The notes: a model not told the origin generated them from the sequence alone. Shown: positions 30,573 through 39,152, numbered from the stretch's first letter. The stretch is DNA of 40,234 nt from RGIG1995 sp045658315 (GCA_045658315.1 JAZOUV010000005.1:1-40234), one strand, 5' to 3'. Translations and numbers: made by a program.

Positions 30573-31559
30573 TTATGCTAATGTTGCTGCCATAATGGCT
30601 TTGATTGTGTGCATACGGTTTTCAGCTTCATCGAATACGATGGACTGTTCGCTCTCAAATACTTCGTCGGTTACTTCCATACAGTCGATGCCGTATCTGT
30701 TGAACAGAGAACGTCCTACCGATGTCTTTAGGTCATGGAACGAGGGGAGGCAGTGCATAAATCTGCACTGAGGCCCTGCGATATCCATAAGCTCCTTTGT
30801 TACTCGGTAGTCAACAAGGTCGTTTATTCTCTTTGCCCATACTTCGTCGGGTTCGCCCATCGATACCCAAACGTCTGTGTAGAGAACATCTGCATTCTTT
30901 ACCGCTTCCTTAGGGTCTTCGATAAACTCAAGAACGGCACCCGTTTCTTTTGCAATATCGCGGCATTTTTCAATAAGGTTGGAAACGGGGAAGTATTCTT
31001 TGGGAGAGCAAGCAACGTAATGCATACCCATTTTTGCACACCCTACCATAAGGGAATCACCCATATTGTAACGGGCATCGCCGAGATATACCAGTTTTTT
31101 GCCCTTCAGCGAACCAAAGTGCTCCTTGATGGTGAGAAAGTCAGCTAATATCTGAGTGGGGTGAAATTCGTTTGTAAGTCCGTTCCATACCGGAACGCCC
31201 GCATACTGTGCAAGTTCTTCGACCAGATCTTGACCGAATCCTCTGTATTCAATACCGTCAAACATTCTGCCGAGAACGCGTGCGGTGTCGGCAATACTTT
31301 CCTTTTTGCCTATCTGAGAGCCGGTAGAGTCAAGATATACGGGGTGCATTCCCAAATCAGCCGCCGCTACCTCGAAGGCACAACGTGTTCTGGTGCTGGT
31401 CTTCTCAAATATTAAAGCAATATTCTTGCCTTCGCAAAGTCTGTGGGGAATACCCGCCTTTTTCTTTGCCTTTAATTCTGCTGCATAGTCTATAAGATAG
31501 TCAATTTCTTCAGGGGTAAAATCCAGAAGCTTGAGAAAGTGTCTGTTTTTGAAATTCAT
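30573..31559 (-). CDS. argF: ornithine carbamoyltransferase
   Basis: ArgF makes citrulline from ornithine and carbamoyl phosphate. The 328-residue product has the carbamoyl-phosphate loop STRTR (EKTSTRTRCAFEVA), the FHPTQ motif (NEFHPTQILADFLT) and the ornithine-site HCLPSFHD. Ribosome site AAGGAG six bases before the ATG. It lies 240 bases after argD on the same strand; the gap is filled with repeats and shows no convincing promoter. It could depend on readthrough from the arg operon. Confidence 0.96.
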   Translation of the reverse strand: MNFKNRHFLKLLDFTPEEIDYLIDYAAELKAKKKAGIPHRLCEGKNIALIFEKTSTRTRCAFEVAAADLGMHPVYLDSTGSQIGKKESIADTARVLGRMFDGIEYRGFGQDLVEELAQYAGVPVWNGLTNEFHPTQILADFLTIKEHFGSLKGKKLVYLGDARYNMGDSLMVGCAKMGMHYVACSPKEYFPVSNLIEKCRDIAKETGAVLEFIEDPKEAVKNADVLYTDVWVSMGEPDEVWAKRINDLVDYRVTKELMDIAGPQCRFMHCLPSFHDLKTSVGRSLFNRYGIDCMEVTDEVFESEQSIVFDEAENRMHTIKAIMAATLA

Positions 31560-31799
31560 AATAATCTCCTTGTATAATAGTCTAAGGAACTTTTTGAAAA
31601 AAGTTCCTTAGGATCCTCAAAAACTTTGAATAATGGGTTTTTATACAATGTTGTAGGTGGATTCCATATCCGCCTGTTTTTGCAGATTTGTTTGTTTTTC
31701 GCGGAGCGTCGAGGACGTCGCTCCCTACACCTCGTGGTGAAGCTTGTACAAACTCGAGAGGTAAAGTTTTTGGATTCTTAAACCTTTTTTCAAAAAGGG
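31560..31799. other. repeat-filled gap between argD and argF
   Basis: This 240-base gap holds no gene I can support. From left: repeat R3 (31582-31633), a hairpin AGGTGGAT/ATCCGCCT (31655-31675) followed by GTTTTTG, a GC-rich inverted repeat GGAGCG/CGCTCC (31703-31724), CACC-TCGT-GGTG (31728-31739), and repeat R4 (from 31763). I see no consensus promoter or ARG box on the minus strand. Confidence 0.7.
31582..31633 (+). repeat. hairpin-plus-tail repeat, copy R3
   Basis: CTAAGGAACTTTTT (31582-31595) and AAAAAGTTCCTTAG (31598-31611) form a perfect 14-bp inverted repeat, followed by GATCCTCAAAAACTTTGAATAA in two parts. The stem sequence differs from R1 at several paired positions while remaining fully complementary. 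Confidence 0.8.
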
Positions 31800-31801
31800 T
31801 T
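31763..31801 (-). repeat. hairpin-plus-tail repeat, copy R4, at the argD stop
   Basis: On the minus strand it reads AACCCTTTTTGAAAAAAGGTT, then TAAGAATCCAAAAACTTT (sequence split here). The argD stop codon (31802-31800) lies in its first bases. The stem is shorter than in R1 and R3. Confidence 0.75.
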
Positions 31802-32972
31802 ATGCCAATATTGCGTTTTTGATAATTTCTACTGCTTTTTCGAGTGCTCCCATAGGAATATTAAGTGCGGGGAGGAGTCTAATCTTATCTTTTGCGGTAA
31901 GGCAGAGAACGCCGTTTTCCATACAAATCTTAAGAACGTCTGCAGCAGTCTTGTTTGCGGGTTTAATACCTATCATAAGACCGAGGCCGCTTACGGACTC
32001 AACTTCTTTCATATTCTTAAATTCATTGAAAACAAATTCGCTCTTTTTCTTAACGTCTGCGAGCAGCTTTTCGTCAATTCTTTCGATAATGCTGATAGCA
32101 CCCGCACAGCTAATGGGATTACCGCCGAAAGTTGAACCGTGGTCGCCGAATCCGAGAACGTTTTCAACTTTTTCGCCGAGCATAGTAGCCCCGAGGGGAA
32201 GCCCCCCGCCGATTCCCTTTGCGGTAGAAACAACGTCGGGTTCAATTCCGTAGTTCATATATGCGTAAAGCTCTCCCGTTCTGCCGTTACCGGTTTGAAC
32301 TTCGTCTATCATAAGAACTATATCATTTTCTTTCGCATATTTTGCAACGCCTTTTACAAATTCGCCGTCGAGTGGAAGAACACCGCCTTCGCCCTGGATA
32401 ATTTCCATCATAATGCCTGCAACCTTATTTGCTTCCACCGTCTTAATAAGTGCGTCAAGGTCATTTGCGGGAGTATGAACAAATCCGGGGGTCAAGGGTT
32501 GGAACAGTTCGTGGTAATGCTCCTGACCTGTTGCGGAAAGAGTCGTCAAGGTTCTGCCGTGAAAGCTGTTTACGAGTGTTACTATCGTTGAGTATTCAGC
32601 ACCCTTTTTTTCTGCGGCATATTTTCTTGCAACCTTAATTGAACATTCGTTTGATTCTGCTCCCGAGTTGCTGAAAAATACTTTTTTCATACCCGTCTTT
32701 TCGCAGAGCATTTTTGCGAGTTTGGCACAAGGCTGTGTATAATAAAGGTTAGACATATGCTGAACCTTGTCGAGCTGTTCAGTTACAGCCTTTTTCCATG
32801 TGTCATCGGAAATACCGAAGCTGGTAACACCGATACCCGAACCCATATCAATATATTCTTTTCCGTTTTCGTCATATACGTAAGAGCCTTTTCCCGATAC
32901 TATTTCAACGGGGAAACGGTTGTACGTACCTGCAACGTATTCTTTATCAATAACCTTTGTATTACTCATCAT
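31800..32972 (-). CDS. argD: acetylornithine aminotransferase
   Basis: ArgD is a PLP enzyme converting N-acetylglutamate semialdehyde to N-acetylornithine. The 390-residue product shows SNSGAESNECSIKVAR, NSFHGRT, the LMIDEVQTGNGRTG block and the PLP-lysine segment STAKGIGGGLPLGA, then HGSTFGGNP. The ATG at 32972 overlaps the argB stop by one base (TAATG). A second ATG directly after it (32969) has better spacing from AGGTGA and may be the true start. Its stop lies in repeat R4. Confidence 0.95.
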   Translation of the reverse strand: MMSNTKVIDKEYVAGTYNRFPVEIVSGKGSYVYDENGKEYIDMGSGIGVTSFGISDDTWKKAVTEQLDKVQHMSNLYYTQPCAKLAKMLCEKTGMKKVFFSNSGAESNECSIKVARKYAAEKKGAEYSTIVTLVNSFHGRTLTTLSATGQEHYHELFQPLTPGFVHTPANDLDALIKTVEANKVAGIMMEIIQGEGGVLPLDGEFVKGVAKYAKENDIVLMIDEVQTGNGRTGELYAYMNYGIEPDVVSTAKGIGGGLPLGATMLGEKVENVLGFGDHGSTFGGNPISCAGAISIIERIDEKLLADVKKKSEFVFNEFKNMKEVESVSGLGLMIGIKPANKTAADVLKICMENGVLCLTAKDKIRLLPALNIPMGALEKAVEIIKNAILA

Positions 32973-33838
32973 TAGTCACCTACTACCATAGTTCCGATAC
33001 CCTCATCGGTCAATATTTCGACGAGAATAGAATGGGGAACGCGTCCGTCCAAAATAACAACTTTCTTTACCCCTTCAATAATAGCTTCAATACAGCAGTC
33101 AATCTTAGGAATCATACCGCCGGAAATAACGCCTTCTTTGTAAAGGTTTTTAGCCTCGTTTACGGTTACCTTTGTTATAAGAGATGAGGGATCGTTTACG
33201 TCCCGCAAAAGTCCTATTATATCGGTCGTCATTATAAGATTTTCAGCCTGCAACGCACCTGCGATATAAGCTGCTGCAGTATCGCCGTTAATGTTGTAGG
33301 TGTTGCCCTCGCTGTCGCAGCCTATTGTGGAAACAACCGGAATATATCCCATATTCAAGAGGTCTATAATTGGTTCAACGTTTACCTTTGTAATCTCTCC
33401 AACGTAACCGAGAGCTTCATTTTTTATTTTTGCTTCGATAAGCCTGCCGTCCATACCCGAAATACCGATAGCCTTTGCCCCCAAAGTGCCGAGAAGGTTT
33501 ACAAGGTTTTTGTTGACTTTACCTGCAAGTACCATTTGAGCGATATCCATAGTCTCTTTATCTGTAACGCGGAGACCGTTTACAAATTCTGCCTTCTTGC
33601 CAACCTTGTTCATCATCTCGCTTATTTCGGGGCCGCCGCCGTGAACGAGGACTATCTTTATACCGATAGTGGAGAGAAGAGCAATATCTTCCATAACTTG
33701 CTTTTTCAAATCGTCGTTAATCATAGCATTACCGCCGTATTTGATTACAACAATTTTTCCGTTATAGCGCTTTATGTAGGGAAGAGCTTGTGTAAGTATT
33801 TCGGCTCTGTCTAAATTTGTAATTTTGTTTTCCATCAT
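32972..33838 (-). CDS. argB: acetylglutamate kinase
   Basis: ArgB phosphorylates N-acetylglutamate. The 288-residue product has IVVIKYGGNAM near residue 30, LVHGGGPEI, NGLRVTD and NINGDTAAAYIAGAL, all family hallmarks. The N-terminal helix of about 20 residues is of the type linked with arginine-sensitive hexameric enzymes, so feedback inhibition is plausible. Two adjacent ATG codons (33838 and 33835) follow AGGCGG. It is 21 bases after argJ. Confidence 0.96.
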   Translation of the reverse strand: MMENKITNLDRAEILTQALPYIKRYNGKIVVIKYGGNAMINDDLKKQVMEDIALLSTIGIKIVLVHGGGPEISEMMNKVGKKAEFVNGLRVTDKETMDIAQMVLAGKVNKNLVNLLGTLGAKAIGISGMDGRLIEAKIKNEALGYVGEITKVNVEPIIDLLNMGYIPVVSTIGCDSEGNTYNINGDTAAAYIAGALQAENLIMTTDIIGLLRDVNDPSSLITKVTVNEAKNLYKEGVISGGMIPKIDCCIEAIIEGVKKVVILDGRVPHSILVEILTDEGIGTMVVGD

Positions 33839-33859
33839 AATTACCGCCTATTTTTATTT

Positions 33860-35074
33860 TTAAGTACGATAGTCGCCGTTAATTTTAACGTATTCATAAG
33901 TTAAATCGCAACCCCAAGCCTGTGCCGTACCGTTTCCGTCGCCCGCTGTAACGAGTATTTCAATTTCTTTTTCAAGAAGTATCTCTTTTGCTTTTTCTTC
34001 GGAGAATTCAACACCCGCACCGTTTTTGCATACATCAATAGTACCCTTGTTTGAACGGAAGGAAACATCTATCTTGTTTATATCAACATCAGCACCGCTG
34101 TATCCGATAGCACAGAGAACACGTCCCCAGTTTGCGTCTGCACCGAACATTGCCGCTTTAAAGAGGCTGGAACAAATAACGCTCTTTGCTATGATCTTTG
34201 CGTTTTCTTCGTCCTTTGCACCGTTTACCGAACATTCAAGGAGTTTTGTTGCACCCTCTCCGTCGCCTGCTATCATACGGCAAAGGTATACGTTCACCGA
34301 GTTGAGTGCCTTCATAAACGCATCAAAATCTTCGCCCTCGGCTGTTATTTCTTTATTTCCTGCCATACCGTTTGCGAGTACTGTCACCATATCGTTGGTT
34401 GATGTATCGCCGTCAACGCTTATCATATTAAAAGTGTTCTTTATATCAGCCGAAAGTGCCATTTGAAGCATTTCTGCGGATATAGCAACGTCTGTTGTAA
34501 TAAATACGAGCATCGTTGCCATATTGGGGTGGATCATACCGCTACCCTTAGCGATACCGCCCATACGGCATACTTTGCCGTCTATCTCAAATTCGACCGC
34601 AATCTCTTTCTTCACAAGGTCGGTGGTCATAATACCCTCAGCCGCATCATCGCTTCCGTTTTCAGAAAGTGCTGCAACGAGAGGTTTAACACCAACTTCA
34701 ATGGGCTCAAGGGGGAGTGGCTGACCGATAACACCTGTAGAAGCAACCACAACATCGCTTGCCTTGACATTAAGCTCGTTTGCAAGGAGTTCGCACATCT
34801 TTTCTGCAACCTCGATACCGTTTGCGTTGCAGGTATTAGCATTACCACTGTTGCAGATAACAGCCTGTGCCTTGCCGTCTGCAATGTGATTTTTTGTAAC
34901 CGTAAGGGGAGCACCTTTAACGAGGTTAGTTGTATACGTTGCTGCTGCAGTCGCTGTGGTTTCGCTGTATATAAGCGATAAATCTTTTTTTGTACGGTTC
35001 TTGCGTATACCGCAATGAACACCGCTTGCTTTAAATCCTTTTGCGGCACATATACCGCCATTAATCGTCTTCAT
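33860..35074 (-). CDS. argJ: bifunctional ornithine acetyltransferase / N-acetylglutamate synthase
   Basis: ArgJ moves the acetyl group from N-acetylornithine to glutamate and, in bifunctional forms, also uses acetyl-CoA. The 404-residue precursor carries the self-cleavage motif KGSGMIHPNMATML, with T187 as the expected nucleophile; cleavage gives two chains. Other hallmarks are ICNSGNANTCN near residue 75 and the C-terminal TYEYVKINGDYRT. Its ribosome site AAGGAG is made by the last two sense codons of argC (Lys-Glu), just before the argC TGA. No separate argA or argE is in the window. Confidence 0.96.
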   Translation of the reverse strand: MKTINGGICAAKGFKASGVHCGIRKNRTKKDLSLIYSETTATAAATYTTNLVKGAPLTVTKNHIADGKAQAVICNSGNANTCNANGIEVAEKMCELLANELNVKASDVVVASTGVIGQPLPLEPIEVGVKPLVAALSENGSDDAAEGIMTTDLVKKEIAVEFEIDGKVCRMGGIAKGSGMIHPNMATMLVFITTDVAISAEMLQMALSADIKNTFNMISVDGDTSTNDMVTVLANGMAGNKEITAEGEDFDAFMKALNSVNVYLCRMIAGDGEGATKLLECSVNGAKDEENAKIIAKSVICSSLFKAAMFGADANWGRVLCAIGYSGADVDINKIDVSFRSNKGTIDVCKNGAGVEFSEEKAKEILLEKEIEILVTAGDGNGTAQAWGCDLTYEYVKINGDYRT

Positions 35075-35081
35075 AATTTTT

Positions 35082-36011
35082 TCACTCCTTGGAAAGCTTG
35101 AGTCCTATTGTTTCGTCGATACCCATGAGGATATTCATATTCTGAATGGCACTTCCTGATGCACCCTTGCCTAAATTGTCAAATCTTGCAATGAGAAGTA
35201 TTCTGTCATCATTACCCTTAACTGATATCTGCATATCGTCAAAGCCCGAAAGGTAGCTTGCCGACATAAATCCACCTTCTTCGTCTTCGTCGTAATGGAG
35301 GAGGGAGGACTTATACAAGCTCTTGTACATATTTTTTATATCTGTGATACTGCCGTCAAGGTCATCGGCAAACAGGGGGACGGTTACTTCCATTCCGCTG
35401 TAAAAATCTCCGACTATTGGGCAGAACGCAGGGGCATTATCAAGGTTGCATATTGAAACTATTTCTTTCAGGTGCTTGTGCTGTTGAGTCAAAGCGTACT
35501 GACGGGGGGCGTTAAGAAGGGGAGAGCGTTCTGCGGATTCATAATCAGCTATCATCTTTTTGCCGCCGCCCGAATAACCTGTCAGTGAAAATGCGGTAAG
35601 CTTTGCATCGCTCTTGATTATTCCTGCATTAACAAGAGGGTGGACTAAAGCCACAAAACCGCTTGCGTGACAGCCGGGGTTTGCAACTCTTTTTGAGTTT
35701 GCAATTCTCTTCCTAAAGTTTCCTATTTCTGGGAACCCGTAAGTCCAATCGGCGTTTGTTCTGTGTGCCGTTGACGTGTCGATAACTGCCGTGTTAGGGT
35801 TATCTATCAGCGTTATCGCCTCTCTTGCTGCATCGTCGGGAAGGCAGAGAAATGCAATATCACAACTGTTCAGAGCTTCTTTTCTGTACTTATTATCTTT
35901 TCTCTTGTCATCATCAAGTATTATAAGTTCTATATCTTTTCTGTCGGAAAGTCTGTCGTAAATACGGAGTCCCGTAGTACCCGCACTTCCGTCTATAAAT
36001 ACCTTTGTCAT
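35082..36011 (-). CDS. argC: N-acetyl-gamma-glutamyl-phosphate reductase, short type
   Basis: ArgC reduces N-acetylglutamyl phosphate with NADPH. At 309 residues it is the short form of the enzyme (common ArgC is about 345). It has FIDGSAGTTGLRIYDRL at the nucleotide site, the catalytic Cys in NPGCHASG, and the TGYSGGGKKMI block. ATG overlaps the argH stop by four bases (ATGA). The stop is immediately inside the argJ ribosome site, so argH, argC and argJ are translationally coupled. Confidence 0.94.
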   Translation of the reverse strand: MTKVFIDGSAGTTGLRIYDRLSDRKDIELIILDDDKRKDNKYRKEALNSCDIAFLCLPDDAAREAITLIDNPNTAVIDTSTAHRTNADWTYGFPEIGNFRKRIANSKRVANPGCHASGFVALVHPLVNAGIIKSDAKLTAFSLTGYSGGGKKMIADYESAERSPLLNAPRQYALTQQHKHLKEIVSICNLDNAPAFCPIVGDFYSGMEVTVPLFADDLDGSITDIKNMYKSLYKSSLLHYDEDEEGGFMSASYLSGFDDMQISVKGNDDRILLIARFDNLGKGASGSAIQNMNILMGIDETIGLKLSKE

Positions 36012-37384
36012 TTCTTTAGTGCTTCCTTTACGTATTTTATCTGTGCTTCTACCGAGCTGACGGATGTGCCGCCCTCGCTTATTCTTTTTTCTACGCAGGT
36101 TTTGAGGTCGATTTCTGTATATAGGTCGTTTTCAAACGCATCGCTGTGCTTTTTGTATTCTTCGATAGGATACGTCTCAAGCACAAGCTCTTTCTTTATG
36201 CAGTCGGCAACAATACTTCCCGAAATCTTGTATGCCTGTCTGAAGGGCATCCCCTTTTTTACAAGATAGTCGGCAAGGTCGGTAGCGTTTATAAAGCCTT
36301 TTTGTGCCGCCTTTAACATATTGTCGGGCAAAGCCTTCAGTGTTTCTATCATACCCTTGGTTATATCGAGACACATAACTACCGTCTCAACCGAATCAAA
36401 TACACACTCCTTGTCTTCCTGCATATCTTTGTTGTATGCGAGGGGAAGTCCTTTGAGGGAAGTGAGAAGTGTCATCAAATCTCCGTAAACTCTGCCTGTC
36501 TTGCCTCTTACCAGCTCTGCCATATCGGGATTTTTCTTCTGGGGCATTATAGACGAGCCTGTCGTATATGCGTCGGATAATTCAACGAATTTAAATTCCC
36601 AGCTTGACCAGAGTATAAGCTCCTCGGAAAAACGTGATAAGTGCATCATCATTAGAGCGATATCGCTCATTAACTCAACGCTGAAATCTCTGTCGGATAC
36701 ACCGTCAAGGCTGTTTAGCGTTATGGCGTCAAAGCCGAGTAGCTCAGCCTCGTATCTTCTGTCTGTGTCGTAGGTAGTACCCGCCAATGCACAACAACCT
36801 ATGGGAGATATGTTCATTCTCTTTCTGCAATCATTCAGTCTGTCTACATCTCTAAGGAGCATCATAGCGTAAGCCATAAGATGATGACCGAATGTAATGG
36901 GCTGGGCTCTTTGCAGATGTGTATATCCGGGCATTATAGCACTCTTATATTCTTCTGCCTTGTTTGTAAATGCCTCAATAAGATTATTTGTCTTTTCGAT
37001 TATTTCATCTGTTCTTGCTCTGAGATACATACGGATATCGAGAGCAACCTGGTCGTTTCTGCTTCTTGCTGTGTGAAGCTTCTTGCCCACTTCGCCTATT
37101 CTTTCGGTAAGTACTTGCTCAACAAACATATGTATATCTTCGCAGTCGGGGTCAAAGTCAAGAACGCCGTTTTCTATATCGTTAAGAATCCCCTCGAGAC
37201 CCTTAATCAAAGCGTCCTTGTCGCTTTCTTCAATTATTCCGCATTTACAAAGCATTTTTGCGTGTGCAATACTGCCCGTAATATCCTCGCGGTACATTTT
37301 GCAGTCAAATCTTATTGATGAGTTGAAGTCGTCAGCCAGCTTTTCTGTTATGCCGCCTGTTCTTCCTGCCCACATTTTTGCCAT
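36008..37384 (-). CDS. argH: argininosuccinate lyase
   Basis: ArgH splits argininosuccinate to arginine and fumarate. The 458-residue product has the family start WAGRTGG, the SRNDQVALD block, YTHLQRAQP and the fumarase-superfamily signature GSSIMPQKKNPD. Start ATG 37384, with AAGGAG 13 bases upstream, a long spacing. It lies 98 bases downstream of argG with a hairpin between them. Confidence 0.96.
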   Translation of the reverse strand: MAKMWAGRTGGITEKLADDFNSSIRFDCKMYREDITGSIAHAKMLCKCGIIEESDKDALIKGLEGILNDIENGVLDFDPDCEDIHMFVEQVLTERIGEVGKKLHTARSRNDQVALDIRMYLRARTDEIIEKTNNLIEAFTNKAEEYKSAIMPGYTHLQRAQPITFGHHLMAYAMMLLRDVDRLNDCRKRMNISPIGCCALAGTTYDTDRRYEAELLGFDAITLNSLDGVSDRDFSVELMSDIALMMMHLSRFSEELILWSSWEFKFVELSDAYTTGSSIMPQKKNPDMAELVRGKTGRVYGDLMTLLTSLKGLPLAYNKDMQEDKECVFDSVETVVMCLDITKGMIETLKALPDNMLKAAQKGFINATDLADYLVKKGMPFRQAYKISGSIVADCIKKELVLETYPIEEYKKHSDAFENDLYTEIDLKTCVEKRISEGGTSVSSVEAQIKYVKEALKK

Positions 37385-37431
37385 AGAGAATAATTCACTC
37401 CTTGTTAAAAATCCTTGTAAAATAAAAGGCT

Positions 37432-37463
37432 ATAAGGGACTGCTCATTTTGACAGCCCCTTAT
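37432..37463 (-). terminator. hairpin between argG and argH
   Basis: ATAAGGGACTG (37432-37442) and CAGCCCCTTAT (37453-37463) pair with one mismatch, followed on the minus strand by AGCCTTTTATTTT. It may partly terminate after argG and so set the ratio of argG to the rest of the operon. Confidence 0.55.
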
Positions 37464-37482
37464 TCTGATTTAGTTTTAATTA

Positions 37483-38709
37483 TTACTTCTCGTTGTTCTT
37501 CTTGTTAACAAGTGCCTGAATGGTGACAGGAAGACCGAAAAGGTTGATGAATCCGTCTGCGTCCTTCTGGTTGAAATCACTTTCGCCGAAGGTTGCAATT
37601 TCTTCGCTGTACAATGTGTAAGGAGACCAAACACCTGCATTTATCATATTGCCCTTGTAGAGCTTGAGTCTTACTTTACCGGTAACCTTTTCCTGTGTCT
37701 TGTCAACGAATGCACTCATAGCTTCGCGGAGAGGAGTGAACCACTGACCGTTGTAAACGAGCTCTGCAAACGTAATTGCCATTCTCTGCTTTTCGTGAAG
37801 TGTCATCTTGTCAAGACAGATGCTTTCAAGTACGCTGTGTGCCTTGTAAAGAATGGTACCTCCGGGAGTTTCATATACACCGCGGCACTTCATACCTACG
37901 AGACGGTTTTCTACGATATCGATTATACCAATGCCGTTTGCACCGCCGATTTCGTTAAGCTTCAAAATAATGTTCTTTGCTGTCATCTTTTCGCCGTCGA
38001 GAGCTACGGGAACACCCTGTTCAAAATCAATAGTAACATAAGTGGGGGCATCGGGAGCCATAATGGGAGATACGCTCATTTCAAGGAATCCGGGCTTTTC
38101 GTACTGAGGCTCGTTGCCTGTATCTTCAAGGTCCATACCTTCGTGTGAAAGATGCCAAAGGTTCTTGTCCTTGGAATAGTTTGTTTCTCTGTTTATCTTG
38201 AGGGGAATATTGTGTGCTTCTGCATACTCGATTTCTTCTTCACGTGATTTGATGTCCCATTCTCTCCAAGGAGCAATGATGGGCATATCGGGAGCGAAGT
38301 GCTTTATTGCAAGTTCAAAACGAACCTGGTCATTACCCTTGCCTGTACAGCCGTGGCAGACAGCGTCTGCACCTTCTTTAATTGCAATTTCTACAAGACT
38401 CTTTGCAATGCAGGGACGAGCATGGCTTGTACCGAGAAGATATTCTTCGTAAACAGCACCTGCCTTAACGCAAGGAATAATGTAATCGTCAACGTATTCG
38501 TCTGTGAGGTCGAGAACGTAGAGCTTAGATGCACCCGTCTTGAGAGCCTTCTCTTCAAGGCCTTCAAGCTCGTCTGCTTGACCCACGTTAGCGGAAACTG
38601 CAATAACCTCGCAGTTGTTGTAGTTTTCCTTCAACCACGGAATAATAATAGATGTATCAAGGCCTCCGGAATATGCAAGAACGACTTTTTTAATGTTTTC
38701 TTTATTCAT
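37483..38709 (-). CDS. argG: argininosuccinate synthase
   Basis: ArgG joins citrulline and aspartate with ATP. The 408-residue product has the PP-loop VLAYSGGLDTSI at the N-terminus, CHGCTGKGNDQVRFE, and PWREWDIKSREE; all are diagnostic. AAGGAG lies nine bases before the ATG. It is the first gene of the arg operon, with a perfect promoter and an ARG box in the leader. Confidence 0.97.
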   Translation of the reverse strand: MNKENIKKVVLAYSGGLDTSIIIPWLKENYNNCEVIAVSANVGQADELEGLEEKALKTGASKLYVLDLTDEYVDDYIIPCVKAGAVYEEYLLGTSHARPCIAKSLVEIAIKEGADAVCHGCTGKGNDQVRFELAIKHFAPDMPIIAPWREWDIKSREEEIEYAEAHNIPLKINRETNYSKDKNLWHLSHEGMDLEDTGNEPQYEKPGFLEMSVSPIMAPDAPTYVTIDFEQGVPVALDGEKMTAKNIILKLNEIGGANGIGIIDIVENRLVGMKCRGVYETPGGTILYKAHSVLESICLDKMTLHEKQRMAITFAELVYNGQWFTPLREAMSAFVDKTQEKVTGKVRLKLYKGNMINAGVWSPYTLYSEEIATFGESDFNQKDADGFINLFGLPVTIQALVNKKNNEK

Positions 38710-38732
38710 AATATATAACTCCTTTTATGTGG

Positions 38733-38770
38733 TGAATAAATATTCACGCGTTTTCTTGAATATGCATACA
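38733..38770 (-). promoter_or_regulatory. ARG box (ArgR operator) in the argG leader
   Basis: TGAATA-AA-TATTCA (38733-38746), extended by G and C on the outside, is a perfect palindrome that fits the ARG box pattern bound by ArgR/AhrC with arginine. A weaker half-site pair, TGAATATGCATACA, lies at 38757-38770, 24 bases away centre to centre, next to the -10. Binding would block transcription just after initiation. Confidence 0.85.
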
Positions 38771-38798
38771 TTATACGCACATTATGCAGTTTTGTCAA
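38770..38798 (-). promoter_or_regulatory. sigma-A promoter of the arg operon
   Basis: On the minus strand TTGACA (38798-38793) and TATAAT (38775-38770) have a 17-base spacer. The leader to argG is about 55 bases and contains the ARG box. Confidence 0.9.
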
Positions 38799-39047
38799 GG
38801 GTTAAAACAGCATATTTTTGGATTTCATAATTTGTTTACAATTACCCTTGGCAAAAGTTGTTTTTTGCCCAAAAAGAATGGTTTGTTAAGCCTGTTTTTG
38901 TGCATTTTTGTGTTTGTTGAAAAAATTGGTGTTTTTATTGTTTGAAAAAAGCGAAAAAAAAAGAAATACATAAAAGTGTATTTATGCATAACGAATGTAT
39001 ATTTTTTGTTTAAAAATATATATTACCTCTGAACTAAAACATAGAGC
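38799..39047. other. AT-rich intergenic stretch upstream of argG
   Basis: No gene is supported here. It holds a weak hairpin GGCAAAA/TTTTGCC (about 38850-38873) without a T run, and A- and T-rich runs with repeated TTTGTT and TTGAAAAAA strings. Composition is clearly more AT-rich than the arg genes. It may mark a junction between core and accessory DNA. Confidence 0.5.
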
Positions 39048-39063
39048 AAGGAGGCACATTATA

Positions 39064-39141
39064 TTGTTTCCCTCGTTAGATGGAAGCAATACAAAATGCC
39101 TACTAATTCTATATAAGTGCATAGGGGGAGTAGTTTTTTGA
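39064..39141 (+). CDS. candidate 25-codon small ORF
   Basis: TTG at 39064 opens a 25-codon frame ending at TGA 39139-39141. It is preceded by AAGGAGG (39048-39054) with an ideal nine-base spacing, the best ribosome site in this accessory end. The peptide would read FPSLDGSNTKCLLILYKC after the initiator, then IGGVVF. It has two Cys and a hydrophobic C-terminal half. I do not recognise it. It may instead be part of a structured RNA or the 3' flank of the minus-strand regulator, whose stop is at 39153. Confidence 0.3.
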   Translation: MFPSLDGSNTKCLLILYKCIGGVVF

Positions 39142-39152
39142 GTAAACACCTT

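Noticed and set aside
37385..37399. A second ARG box before argH (GTGAATTATTC)
   Set aside because: It has the half-sites but is three bases too short for the 14-base core and lies between the ribosome site and start codon.
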